Shown piece after piece: positions 25,053 to 32,767 of a DNA stretch of 64,000 nucleotides (the first letter of the stretch is position 1; each line of letters opens with the position of its first letter). The stretch is from an uncultured Christensenella sp. (GTDB lineage Bacteria > Bacillota > Clostridia > Christensenellales > Pumilibacteraceae). The stretch lies in assembly GCA_910579205.1 (NCBI GenBank), contig CAJTTD010000001.1:186001-250000 (forward strand). The letters are read 5' to 3'. The position numbers were made by a program, and so were the translations under genes. Below the pieces are notes generated by a model. It made no database searches. It worked only from the letters and a program-made list of their open reading frames with translations, and was not told the DNA's origin.

Positions 25053-27491
25053 TCAATTCAAAATCTCGCAATTCTCGATCAAGCCTCCTTTCCATGTGAA
25101 ATTAAAAGCACAAATATAATCTTGATGAACCTTGCGAAATCCTATTGCCTGCTCTAAATTTATATCACAATTCAAAATTTTACAATTTCGAATGACTCCA
25201 CCAAACAATATACCGGATACTCCCCCACAACACAACGATGTATAAAAACGCCCCGTATCTTCGGTATAATTAGGAACATACACGCCGTTACTTACCGTTA
25301 TATTTTCAATTACTCCTTTACATACAGCAACGATACCGCACGAAACCCATGTATCGGATCCCCCGCTATTTCCATAATCACCCTCACTGACATCATATGC
25401 AGTTTTACAAACAAAATTTTTTATAGAATGATTATTACCATTAAAAACACAATAGTTTGGAATTTCTTTTATAGGGATCATCTCTTCTCCGTGAAAATCT
25501 ATGTCGTTGATCAATTCGTATCTTTTAGCTATAGGCATATTTTTTATCGCATTGAAATCTGTTTTATGATAGAGTTTGACCGTTCCTAAACGTATTGAAA
25601 CCAAACCTATAACCATCATTATTACACAAGCAGAATGACATATTACTGTTAAGACTGATGAAATAACTCCATATGTTCTATCACTTCCGTAAGAGCATGA
25701 GGATAAACCACCGATTTTTATATTTATTAATAAACATAAAATTATGCAAACAGCCGGCATAGATGTACATAAACCGATTAACCAACCATAATGAATTGCA
25801 GAAAAAACTATCGATGGTCTTATAAGTACGATAACTAATATTATGCATAATGCTATAGCCGGCAACAAAAACAAAAAACTTGCCTTTGAAATTTTCTTTC
25901 TCTTTTTGCTATTGTAAACTTCAAGCTCAGCTCTTTTTATTCTATTTGCTTCTTCTTCTCTCTGTTTACGCTTATTTTGTTCTTCAATATTAATGCGCTC
26001 TAATCTTCGCGCCTCCTCTTCAATGAATCGCTTCATGTCTTCATCACATTTGATTTTGTTCAAAATAAAGACCAAATATGAATCTATTTCGGCTATCAAA
26101 TCTGTATGTTTATTAGAATACTTACATGCATTTTTATATTCAAAACTGTTCAAGATATCTTCAACTTGTTTGACTGTTTCAAATTTCTGCTCTTTAATTT
26201 TATTAAGCAAAACCGTCGGAGAATAAGCATTGAATTTTATCATTAGCAATCCCATCCACGCCTCTCCGTTATTCGGGTCGATATCGAGTACTCTATTACA
26301 ATAATTTTTTGCGTTGATAAAATCATATGCGTCTAAAAATTGATTGACGCGCATAAGCAACGACTGTACGTTTACATCGCAGCCGATCGAAACGGTCTGA
26401 GCAGACGTGTATCTTTGCGATTGCAAAGAAGCGAGCTTTTCTTGCAATTCTTTTTGTGAACGTTCTTGTTGACGCTTTAATTCTTCCATTTGCCGAGTCT
26501 GTTCTGCGGCTTGTTCGGACAGTCTTCGCTTAAGCTCTTCTTCCTCTGCTTTGCGTGCCGCATCCATCTGCGCTTTCCGCTGTTTAGCGATCGGCGAACA
26601 ATTGTTTACAAAATCGACTATCTTACTGTAGGCGTCGGGACGATTCAAACATACGCCTTGAAGTCTGCCGTTTCTGTTGGGCAAACGCTCTATTGGCGCA
26701 TCGAAAAAGCCTATAGCAATACTGTCCGTCTCCTTGCGCTCGTCGTTGATCAAGTTTATGAACCGCGTGTATTCGTTTTTCACCCACGGGGTCTGCAAAT
26801 AACTTTCGTCGCTGCACACTATGAGCATGCAAGGCGAACAAAACAGCGCGTACAATATACGCGCCTCATAGTCCGCGCCCGTCTCGTTCTGTATTTCGCG
26901 TTCGGAATAAAACGGCTTATAGCCCCTATCCTTTAAATGGAAATATATATCATTCGCCCTTTCGCTGTCTACAGTCTTTCTACCGTTTTCGCCGCTTACT
27001 TTTACGCATATAAAACAATCGTAATCTCTGTCTTGCTTTTTCAGCTTGTAAAACTCGCTGCGTATATAGTCTATCTCTGCGGCGCGGCGCTCGTATTCCG
27101 CTTTTTGACGCGGCGCGGCAAGCGACAACGCTTTGATATAATTTCCGTTTTGCGAAAACTTTTTAGCGCTCACGTCATGACAAATGGGCTGCAACCTATT
27201 GTTTACTATATCTTTTATGTACTGCACTTTGAATTCCGAAAGCGCCGTTCCGAAATAAGCTTCGGGTTCCGTCGGATCTATCTGTGCGGCTTTGCCGTAT
27301 GCCGAGATGGCATCGTCGAATTTGCACGTATCCAAACAATGCTCTCCCATAGCCAAAAAGTTGAGCGCTTCGGCGCTCGCGCTTTTTGCCAAAATATGTT
27401 TACTGTGGCAATATCCGCACTCTGCTATACCGTCCGCCGCACTTGTTACGTCCAGCTGCGCGCCGCAGTTTTTGCATTTAATAATTTGCAT
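25053..27491 (-). CDS. Zinc-ribbon/TPR/TIR/coiled-coil transmembrane protein
   Basis: An 812-residue multidomain protein. Residues 1-35 are a zinc ribbon (CKNCG...CGYC), 40-100 a TPR pair (FDDAISAYGKAAQIDP), 157-290 a TIR domain (YDCFICVKVSGENG; YKPFYSEREI; the candidate catalytic Glu in GADYEARILYAL at about 209; IVCSDESYLQTPWVKNEY). Coiled coil follows at 306-372, a second TPR-like segment at 385-420, more coiled coil at 500-545, three or four membrane helices at about 550-655 and a C-terminal region with GLUG-like beta repeats (GGVSGILFGGVIRNCKI). TIR domains in bacterial immunity degrade NAD or make signalling nucleotides. AAGGAG precedes the ATG. The 3' half is visibly more AT-rich than the 5' half. 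It is last in the SPFH operon. Confidence 0.85.
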   Translation of the reverse strand: MQIIKCKNCGAQLDVTSAADGIAECGYCHSKHILAKSASAEALNFLAMGEHCLDTCKFDDAISAYGKAAQIDPTEPEAYFGTALSEFKVQYIKDIVNNRLQPICHDVSAKKFSQNGNYIKALSLAAPRQKAEYERRAAEIDYIRSEFYKLKKQDRDYDCFICVKVSGENGRKTVDSERANDIYFHLKDRGYKPFYSEREIQNETGADYEARILYALFCSPCMLIVCSDESYLQTPWVKNEYTRFINLINDERKETDSIAIGFFDAPIERLPNRNGRLQGVCLNRPDAYSKIVDFVNNCSPIAKQRKAQMDAARKAEEEELKRRLSEQAAEQTRQMEELKRQQERSQKELQEKLASLQSQRYTSAQTVSIGCDVNVQSLLMRVNQFLDAYDFINAKNYCNRVLDIDPNNGEAWMGLLMIKFNAYSPTVLLNKIKEQKFETVKQVEDILNSFEYKNACKYSNKHTDLIAEIDSYLVFILNKIKCDEDMKRFIEEEARRLERINIEEQNKRKQREEEANRIKRAELEVYNSKKRKKISKASFLFLLPAIALCIILVIVLIRPSIVFSAIHYGWLIGLCTSMPAVCIILCLLINIKIGGLSSCSYGSDRTYGVISSVLTVICHSACVIMMVIGLVSIRLGTVKLYHKTDFNAIKNMPIAKRYELINDIDFHGEEMIPIKEIPNYCVFNGNNHSIKNFVCKTAYDVSEGDYGNSGGSDTWVSCGIVAVCKGVIENITVSNGVYVPNYTEDTGRFYTSLCCGGVSGILFGGVIRNCKILNCDINLEQAIGFRKVHQDYICAFNFTWKGGLIENCEILN

Positions 27492-27506
27492 TGCATTCTC
27501 CTTAGG

Positions 27507-27821
27507 TCAATCCTTTCTGTTTACGAGCAGCATTAGAATTTCGGATATTATGCTGTCCGTTCTATAAGACGGGGTTACGCTAATGTGCGACAACTCTATC
27601 TTAAGGTCGTCTAACTTAGCGCCTATCTTTTTGTCCGTTTCCACAGTCGCTTCGGACGGCTTAAGATATTTAAGCGTTTCGCCGAGACTTTTAAGTCGTT
27701 CCGCAAGCTCGACGTTATCTTTAACAAGTAAGACGAGTTTTTCCGTCGTTTTGGCATTGGCGTCTATGATGCTTCTATCTTCGGCAACGATATCCGCTGT
27801 CGATCTTTTCCTTAAAACCAT
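27507..27821 (-). CDS. Small coiled-coil protein of the SPFH-TIR operon
   Basis: A 104-residue, mostly helical protein without a recognised family. Residues 20-80 look like a coiled coil (TTEKLVLLVKDNVELAERLKSLGETL), and the end is amphipathic (TDSIISEILMLLVNRKD). GGAG six bases before the ATG. It lies between the SPFH gene (9-base gap) and the TIR gene (15-base gap). A bridging or oligomerising role is a guess from position and helix content. Confidence 0.7.
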   Translation of the reverse strand: MVLRKRSTADIVAEDRSIIDANAKTTEKLVLLVKDNVELAERLKSLGETLKYLKPSEATVETDKKIGAKLDDLKIELSHISVTPSYRTDSIISEILMLLVNRKD

Positions 27822-27830
27822 GACCAGCTC

Positions 27831-28844
27831 CTATATAAGTTTTTTTCCGCAACCCGAGCAAAACGCCGCCGAACAATCGTTTATCCTTCCGCAGTGCGGA
27901 CATGCTATCGGCGTGTTTGCTATGCGCTTGCCACATACCGAACAGAACGTAGCGCTATCGGATACTTCCGTTCCGCAATGCGGGCATTTACGGGTTTCTT
28001 TGTGTTTACCGGCTATCTTCAGAACTTCGTAGTACGCTGCATTGTCCTTTAATTGAAGCTCGCGCAAGTACTTTTCCCGTTCCCATTGTTTATCGTCGAG
28101 CCGTTCCAACTCGCGTAAATACGAGCCGAGTCTTTCTTGCCTTGTAGCTTCCGCCGCCGCACTTTCTATGGCGTTCATATCGCTGTCAGTCAGACTGAAA
28201 TCGGCTATCTTAAAATTGAGTACCGACAAGCCCCATTGACTTTCGAACATGGGACTTAGTATCTCTCCCATCCTTACGCCTATAGATTTTTTATTGGCGG
28301 TAAATTTATCGTACGTCAAATGCATTTCCGCAACGACTCGCAGAAATATATCCGCAAATTCGGTCGCAACCGTTTCCGAATACCTTTTACCGAACTCATC
28401 GAGATCGAACTCTTTTTTTACGCCGACCACCTTGCGGAAGAATTGCTCGGCATTGCACACCGAAACGTCGAACTCTCCGAATGCTCCTACCGTTATCACC
28501 CTGCCGCTTGCCTCGTCGCGGTACCGCAGTCTATTCGGCGTTCCCCACTTTATAAGCACGCGCGTATCTTTGGGTATGTACACTACGTCTACCGACAACC
28601 CCTTTTTCCAATTCTTTACTTCGGTTTTGTTATCGAAAACATCGTAGCTACCGCTTTTGTAATATCTGCAATCTCCGCCGCCTTTGATAATTATCGCGTC
28701 GTGCGTAAACGGCACTTCCACTATGGCATTTTTATCCGTAACGATATCACTAACGCGTACAAACAATACGTCGTTATCGTCGATATTCGCATGACACAAA
28801 TTCTGTTCGAATTTGATAACTTGTACACCCTTTTTTCCGAACAT
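27831..28844 (-). CDS. SPFH-domain protein with C-terminal double zinc ribbon
   Basis: A 337-residue protein resembling the YdjI-type SPFH proteins. Residues 1-230 form the SPFH core (MFGKKGVQVIKFEQ, VSDIVTDKNAIVEVPFTHDAII, LIKWGTPNRLRYRDEASG, FADIFLRVVAEMHLTYDK); a helical segment follows (240-290), then two zinc ribbons (CPHCGTEVSDSATFCSVCGK and CPHCGRINDCSAAFCSGCGK). SPFH proteins assemble into membrane-bound scaffolds. CAGGAG six bases upstream decides the start at 28844; the frame open to 28925 includes the terminator hairpin of the leader. It is the first gene of the operon. Confidence 0.87.
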   Translation of the reverse strand: MFGKKGVQVIKFEQNLCHANIDDNDVLFVRVSDIVTDKNAIVEVPFTHDAIIIKGGGDCRYYKSGSYDVFDNKTEVKNWKKGLSVDVVYIPKDTRVLIKWGTPNRLRYRDEASGRVITVGAFGEFDVSVCNAEQFFRKVVGVKKEFDLDEFGKRYSETVATEFADIFLRVVAEMHLTYDKFTANKKSIGVRMGEILSPMFESQWGLSVLNFKIADFSLTDSDMNAIESAAAEATRQERLGSYLRELERLDDKQWEREKYLRELQLKDNAAYYEVLKIAGKHKETRKCPHCGTEVSDSATFCSVCGKRIANTPIACPHCGRINDCSAAFCSGCGKKLI

Positions 28845-28890
28845 ATTATACTCCTGCTTCTTTTGATTTATTTTTCGGGTAACACCTTCA

Positions 28891-28921
28891 AAAGAAAAAT
28901 GCGCCCCATTACAGAGCGCAT
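28891..28921 (-). terminator. Terminator hairpin within the SPFH-TIR leader
   Basis: ATGCGC (28921-28916) pairs with GCGCAT (28904-28899), loop of 11, followed by TTTTCTTTT. It lies between the promoter and the first coding sequence, 47 bases before its start. Confidence 0.75.
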
Positions 28922-29021
28922 CCAACAGTACACTCTATAATGTTGCTACACAATTTCCTCAAAACGGGAAGAGAGTACATATTGGCAGTATGTACCCGTT
29001 TTGAGTATTCAATTGTGTAGC
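28893..29021 (-). ncRNA. Highly structured leader RNA / attenuator of the SPFH-TIR operon
   Basis: Transcription from the promoter just upstream would start about 29021 and give a 77-nt hairpin (29021-28945). Its outer stem GCUACACAAUU/AAUUGUGUAGC (11 bp), middle stem CUCAAAACGGG/CCCGUUUUGAG (11 bp) and inner stem UACAUA/UAUGUA (6 bp) are perfect, separated by small internal loops. About 24 nt later a terminator hairpin (AUGCGC/GCGCAU, then UUUUCUUUU, 28921-28891) precedes the first gene. Either a free small RNA of about 130 nt or a conditional attenuator is possible. No known riboswitch or T-box signature is seen. Confidence 0.6.
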
Positions 29022-29027
29022 GTAATT

Positions 29028-29056
29028 ACTATATCATAGTTATATTTAATTGTCAA
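29028..29056 (-). promoter_or_regulatory. Sigma-A promoter of the SPFH-TIR operon
   Basis: TTGACA (29056-29051), 17-base spacer, TATAGT (29033-29028). The expected start falls at the base of the large hairpin. Confidence 0.85.
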
Positions 29057-29065
29057 CAAGTACAA

Positions 29066-29090
29066 CAAAAAAACCGTCTTTAAGACGGCC
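29066..29090 (-). terminator. Intrinsic terminator after dinB
   Basis: CCGTCTT / AAGACGG stem followed by seven T on the minus strand, directly upstream of the SPFH-TIR promoter. Confidence 0.85.
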
Positions 29091-29111
29091 GCTCTCTGCT
29101 ATGCTCTATAT

Positions 29112-30341
29112 CTACCTTTGGAATGGCAAAAAGTCCTCGTCGTCAGTTTTGTCGTACAAAAAATCTTTGCCGACGAGCGACGCGCGGTGTACGATATTAC
29201 CGTACTTGCTATTGAGTTTATCCAGCGTTTCATCGAGCTTTTCAAGCTTGTCGTTGCGCGCATGATCGTCCAAAAAAGACAGTTGCTTCGGGCTGTCGCT
29301 ACCATCCAGCTTGGCGACGGATACGGTGATGGTGCGCATTGGATCGCCGTTCCAATTATCGATAAATATCTTAAAAGCGCACTCGGCTATCTCGTCGGAA
29401 GAATAGCTCGGCATGGGCATAGACCCTTGTCGCACTATGGAAAACAGCTTGTTATCGCGCATACCCACCGATACGAGCGTTCCGCGAACGCCCGCTTTTC
29501 GCATTCTTGCCGCCACCTTTTCGCTCAAAAAAAATATGAGATCGCGCGCGTCGTCCGCCGTTTCTATATCGCGCACAGCGGTCATGCCGTGCCCTATAGA
29601 CTTTATCTCTCTGCTTTTTACCGCTTCGCGCACAGGCTCGGTATCGTCGCCGTTGGCAAACGCTTTCATTTTACGCCCGTTTATACCGAAGTGGCTTTTG
29701 AGCATATTTGCGTCCGCACGCGCAAGGTCGCCTATAGTAAAAATATTTAACTTTAACAAATGCTCGTAAGTACGCCTACCTATCATGAGCATTTCATCGG
29801 CTTTGAGCCGCCATATAAGTCTTTTGTAGTTATCGCGAGTTATCTCCGTCGTAGCGTCGGGCTTTTTCAGATCGGAGCCGAGCTTTGCAAACACTTTATT
29901 AAAACTTACGCCCACCGAGCAAGTAAGCCCGCTCTCTTTTTTTACTCGGGCGCGAATATCGTCCGCTATCGTCTTTCCGTCTCCGAACAGTTTTTGCGAA
30001 CCCGTTACATCCAGCCAGCACTCGTCCGCTCCGAACGGTTCTACTCTGTCGGTGTAATGGGTATAAAGATCGAACATCTGCCGCGAATAAGAAGTGTACA
30101 AATCAAAATGCGGCGGTACTATAACAAGTCCCGGCGCTTTTTGTTTTGCCTGCCATATCACGTCTCCCGTCTTTATACCGTAGCGTTTGGCTATTTCGTT
30201 TTTTGCAAGCACCACACCGTGCCGCGCCGTAGGATCGCCGCACACCGCAAGCGGCACGTCCCTCCATTCGGCGTGCGAAACGCATTCGGCGCTCGCATAA
30301 AAGTTATTGAGATCGCAGTGCAGAATTACTCTGTCTTGCAT
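29112..30341 (-). CDS. dinB: DNA polymerase IV (Y-family translesion polymerase)
   Basis: Error-prone polymerase for bypass of damaged DNA. The 409-residue protein has the Y-family motifs HCDLNNFYASAE at the start, FGADECWLDVTGS (the catalytic Asp-Glu pair) near residue 105, and SVGVSFNKVFAKLGSDLKKP. The helix-hairpin-helix and little-finger domains follow, and QLSFLDD near residue 375 is a clamp-binding peptide. ATG 30341 overlaps the stop of the upstream PfkB kinase (TAATG), so the two are translated together. The pairing with a sugar kinase is unexplained. Confidence 0.95.
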   Translation of the reverse strand: MQDRVILHCDLNNFYASAECVSHAEWRDVPLAVCGDPTARHGVVLAKNEIAKRYGIKTGDVIWQAKQKAPGLVIVPPHFDLYTSYSRQMFDLYTHYTDRVEPFGADECWLDVTGSQKLFGDGKTIADDIRARVKKESGLTCSVGVSFNKVFAKLGSDLKKPDATTEITRDNYKRLIWRLKADEMLMIGRRTYEHLLKLNIFTIGDLARADANMLKSHFGINGRKMKAFANGDDTEPVREAVKSREIKSIGHGMTAVRDIETADDARDLIFFLSEKVAARMRKAGVRGTLVSVGMRDNKLFSIVRQGSMPMPSYSSDEIAECAFKIFIDNWNGDPMRTITVSVAKLDGSDSPKQLSFLDDHARNDKLEKLDETLDKLNSKYGNIVHRASLVGKDFLYDKTDDEDFLPFQR

Positions 30342-31249
30342 TAAAATACATATGTGCGGAACAGTTCTTCCACCTGCTCCTCGCTCGGAAAACCTACCGC
30401 GCCGCCGTCGTGGCGTATTTTAAGCGCCGCAAATATCTGCGCACGCTTGAGCGCTTCGATCGCGCCGCACTTTCCGTAATAATGTATAAACGCGGTAAAC
30501 AGCGCGTCGCCCGCGCCGATCGTGTTTATTACCCCGCCGATCGCCGCGGCTGGAATGGTGGTTACGGTATCCGTAGCGCGTTCGTACAACATCGCCCCGT
30601 CCGCGCCGAGACCTATAACTATTATCTTTGCGGTATATACGTCTTTTAATTTCTGTATAAACTTGTCGGGCGGTTCGGGAAGATCCTCGTCGCTCAAGAA
30701 CAAAATATCCGCATAGCTCATGAAATCGCGGTTAAACGGATCGTGTACGTCGTTGAGCGTGTGAACGTCTGTAGCTATAATTTTGCCGGCTTGCTTGGCT
30801 ACTGGCAAAAGCACACGGTTGAAATTGATGTTGCAAAGTACGCATATGTCCGCGTCGTTCATGGCGTTTGCCACTACGCCCACGTCGATGGATTGTTCTT
30901 GTATATCTTTAAGATCGCAGTATATCTGTCTCCGTCCGCCTTCGCCCGGCTCGTACAATACGACCGAGACTGGCGTGCTCTCTATGGCGTCAAACACCAA
31001 TTCGCGCGACTGCCCGCTTTTGTCGAGCGCTTCCGTTACACGCAACGCTTGATAATCCTTGCCTATTATCGACGAAAAAGTAACATCGTTGCCAAGCGTT
31101 TTTGCTGCTTGCAAGATGTTATACCCCGCACCCGACACCGAAGACTTGATACCGAAAAACGGATAATCTATCGGATAATATGTTACGGGGAATGAGCGTA
31201 TCCTTAAATTGGTCTCAACGTTGACCAGACCTGAAACAAACAGTTTCAT
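30341..31249 (-). CDS. PfkB/ribokinase-family carbohydrate kinase
   Basis: A 302-residue kinase of the ribokinase superfamily: N-terminal substrate lid and glycine motif (SGAGYNILQAAKTLGNDVTFSSIIGKD), and the C-terminal anion hole with catalytic Asp in NTIGAGDALFTAF near residue 248. The sugar cannot be told from sequence; ribose, 2-keto-3-deoxygluconate or a nucleoside are all possible. AGAGGTG precedes the ATG, and a strong promoter lies upstream. Translationally coupled to dinB. Confidence 0.85.
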   Translation of the reverse strand: MKLFVSGLVNVETNLRIRSFPVTYYPIDYPFFGIKSSVSGAGYNILQAAKTLGNDVTFSSIIGKDYQALRVTEALDKSGQSRELVFDAIESTPVSVVLYEPGEGGRRQIYCDLKDIQEQSIDVGVVANAMNDADICVLCNINFNRVLLPVAKQAGKIIATDVHTLNDVHDPFNRDFMSYADILFLSDEDLPEPPDKFIQKLKDVYTAKIIVIGLGADGAMLYERATDTVTTIPAAAIGGVINTIGAGDALFTAFIHYYGKCGAIEALKRAQIFAALKIRHDGGAVGFPSEEQVEELFRTYVF

Positions 31250-31287
31250 TCGTTCACCTCTTCATACGTTGCACATTACTGCCGTAT

Positions 31288-31317
31288 ATTATACATCAAA
31301 TATATATTCTTTGTCAA
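31288..31317 (-). promoter_or_regulatory. Sigma-A promoter of the PfkB kinase-dinB operon
   Basis: TTGACA (31317-31312), 18-base spacer, TATAAT (31293-31288). Confidence 0.9.
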
Positions 31318-31428
31318 GTACCGTATATCATTTAATAAATTATTTTTGCGATCTGATCGTATTAGACCGCGCATTGCCCGCATTGGCGTTGTATATATCT
31401 CGGTCTCCGCAAAAAGACCGAAATATGA

Positions 31429-31457
31429 TTGACAACGACATGTAAAAGGTTTATAAT
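31429..31457 (+). promoter_or_regulatory. Sigma-A promoter of the 31488 gene
   Basis: TTGACA (31429-31434), 17-base spacer, TATAAT (31452-31457), 30 bases before the ATG. Confidence 0.9.
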
Positions 31458-31487
31458 CTAATAAATGTAATTCCTTCGGAGGACAAT

Positions 31488-31934
31488 ATGGAGAAAATAG
31501 AACTCAACAAGCTTTTTAAAGAATCGTCCGTTCAAGCGACTATGCGCCGCGCGACTTTTGACAGACTGCAGATCCGTCCGCAGATCAATTACCGCGGCAG
31601 AACGCAAGACGAAGTGTTCTTTCAAAAACAAGACGGCGCAAACGTAGAATTCGAAGTAGTACGCAGAATGGACTTTGAACCGGAAGGCGTATTCGAGATA
31701 ACCGCCGTATTTAATGTAAAACGCGTACTCAACGACGAATACGTAGGACAAGACATCGATTTCCGTGAACTTCTTCACGGGCTTACCGCGACTGAATTCA
31801 ATATGCTGTGCGGCAACGTATTTTCGTCCATGTCGCTCATCATAGCGCAGCTTACGCAGTCGTCCAACGGCGTGCCCATGATCTCACCGCCCGTATACTG
31901 CGGCGTTGCTGCCAAACCCGCGGAAAACAAATAA
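31488..31934 (+). CDS. Possible SecB-like chaperone (148 aa)
   Basis: A soluble 148-residue protein with a central beta-rich part (ANVEFEVVRRMDFEPEGVFEITAVFNV) and a C-terminal helix followed by GVPMISPPVYC. This layout, in particular a strand pair, long helix and a PPV motif at the end, weakly resembles SecB-fold export chaperones found in some Firmicutes. The resemblance is only to pattern, not to a catalytic motif. CGGAGGA precedes ATG 31488; its own strong promoter and terminator make it monocistronic. Confidence 0.55.
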   Translation: MEKIELNKLFKESSVQATMRRATFDRLQIRPQINYRGRTQDEVFFQKQDGANVEFEVVRRMDFEPEGVFEITAVFNVKRVLNDEYVGQDIDFRELLHGLTATEFNMLCGNVFSSMSLIIAQLTQSSNGVPMISPPVYCGVAAKPAENK

Positions 31935-31968
31935 CTCGGGCTTACGGCGGCATAAGATTTAATATATT

Positions 31969-32000
31969 AAACGGCATGGTGCAAACTGTGCCGTTTTTTT
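31969..32000 (+). terminator. Intrinsic terminator
   Basis: AAACGGCA / TGCCGTTT stem with 12-base loop and a T-run to 32000, 34 bases past the previous stop. Confidence 0.9.
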
Positions 32001-32157
32001 GTGCCCACAATCACTCACCGCCCTATGCAATGGAATTTCTATCAACTCATATATAAAGTCGCACTGCGCCGATGTCGAATTTTAGCGTTTATTGTACATA
32101 ACAAAACGAAATACAAGCAAACTAACTGTATAAAACTTTTAAAACGGGAGAAAATTC

Positions 32158-32361
32158 ATGAAGTATATTATCGAGGTGGACGACACATTGAACAGCATAC
32201 TCACAAACAACGCAAATAAACGGAACATTCCTGTGCCGACGCTTATAACCGAAATGTTGAAACGTTACCTTATCGACGCGCATATCATGGAAGAGAAGGA
32301 GCTTTGGGAAAACGGTATTAACGAATGCGCCGAAGTCAATCTCGACTGGGCGAATTTGTAG
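32158..32361 (+). CDS. Ribbon-helix-helix antitoxin (MazE-like)
   Basis: A 67-residue protein: an N-terminal strand (MKYIIEVDD) and two helices (LNSILTNNANKRNIPVPTLITEMLKRYL) match a ribbon-helix-helix DNA-binding domain; the acidic C-terminus (EEKELWENGINECAEVNLDW) would bind and neutralise the toxin. The toxin gene follows after 18 bases. GGAG precedes the ATG. Antitoxins of this kind repress their own operon. Confidence 0.78.
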   Translation: MKYIIEVDDTLNSILTNNANKRNIPVPTLITEMLKRYLIDAHIMEEKELWENGINECAEVNLDWANL

Positions 32362-32379
32362 TTACAAAAGGAGAAAGCT

Positions 32380-32727
32380 GTGTCGGCATACAAGCGCGGA
32401 GAGATCTATTATGCGGATTTGAGTCCCGTGATCGGGTCGGAGCAAGGCGGCGTGCGCCCCGTTCTTATAATACAGAACGATGTGGGCAATCGCTATTCCC
32501 CGACCGTTATCGTGTGCGCCGTTACCAGCCGAATAACCAAAGCCAAGCTCCCCACGCACGTCGAGATACACGCGGGGCAATTCGGACTCAACAAAGACTC
32601 GGTAGTACTGTTAGAGCAAATGCGCACGCTCGATAAGCGCAGGCTAAAAGCGCGCGTCGGCATGATAGACGATATAGCCATGCGAAAGATAGAACGCGCG
32701 ACGCTCATTTCGTTGGGATTCGTTTGA
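32380..32727 (+). CDS. MazF/PemK-family mRNA interferase toxin
   Basis: A 115-residue MazF-type endoribonuclease: KRGEIYYADLSPVIGSEQGGVRPVLIIQND at the start (the catalytic Arg lies in GGVRPVLI), VIVCAVTSRITKAKLPTHVEI in the middle, and a C-terminal LLEQMRTLDKRRLKARVG. It cuts mRNA at short sequences in stress when the unstable antitoxin is lost. The start is GTG 32380 with AAAGGAG seven bases upstream. All key motifs seem intact, so the pair looks functional. Confidence 0.92.
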   Translation: MSAYKRGEIYYADLSPVIGSEQGGVRPVLIIQNDVGNRYSPTVIVCAVTSRITKAKLPTHVEIHAGQFGLNKDSVVLLEQMRTLDKRRLKARVGMIDDIAMRKIERATLISLGFV

Positions 32728-32767
32728 TCGCATATACGGTTTTTTGCCGTACATATCATATTTGCCA

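Noticed and set aside
28945..29021. Retron-type msr/msd RNA in front of the TIR operon
   Set aside because: The a1/a2-like inverted ends are attractive, but there is no reverse transcriptase; the neighbouring dinB is a Y-family DNA polymerase.
28945..29021. MITE insertion as explanation for the long hairpin
   Set aside because: No target-site duplication is visible and the promoter start coincides with the stem base; still open until a genome-wide search is done.
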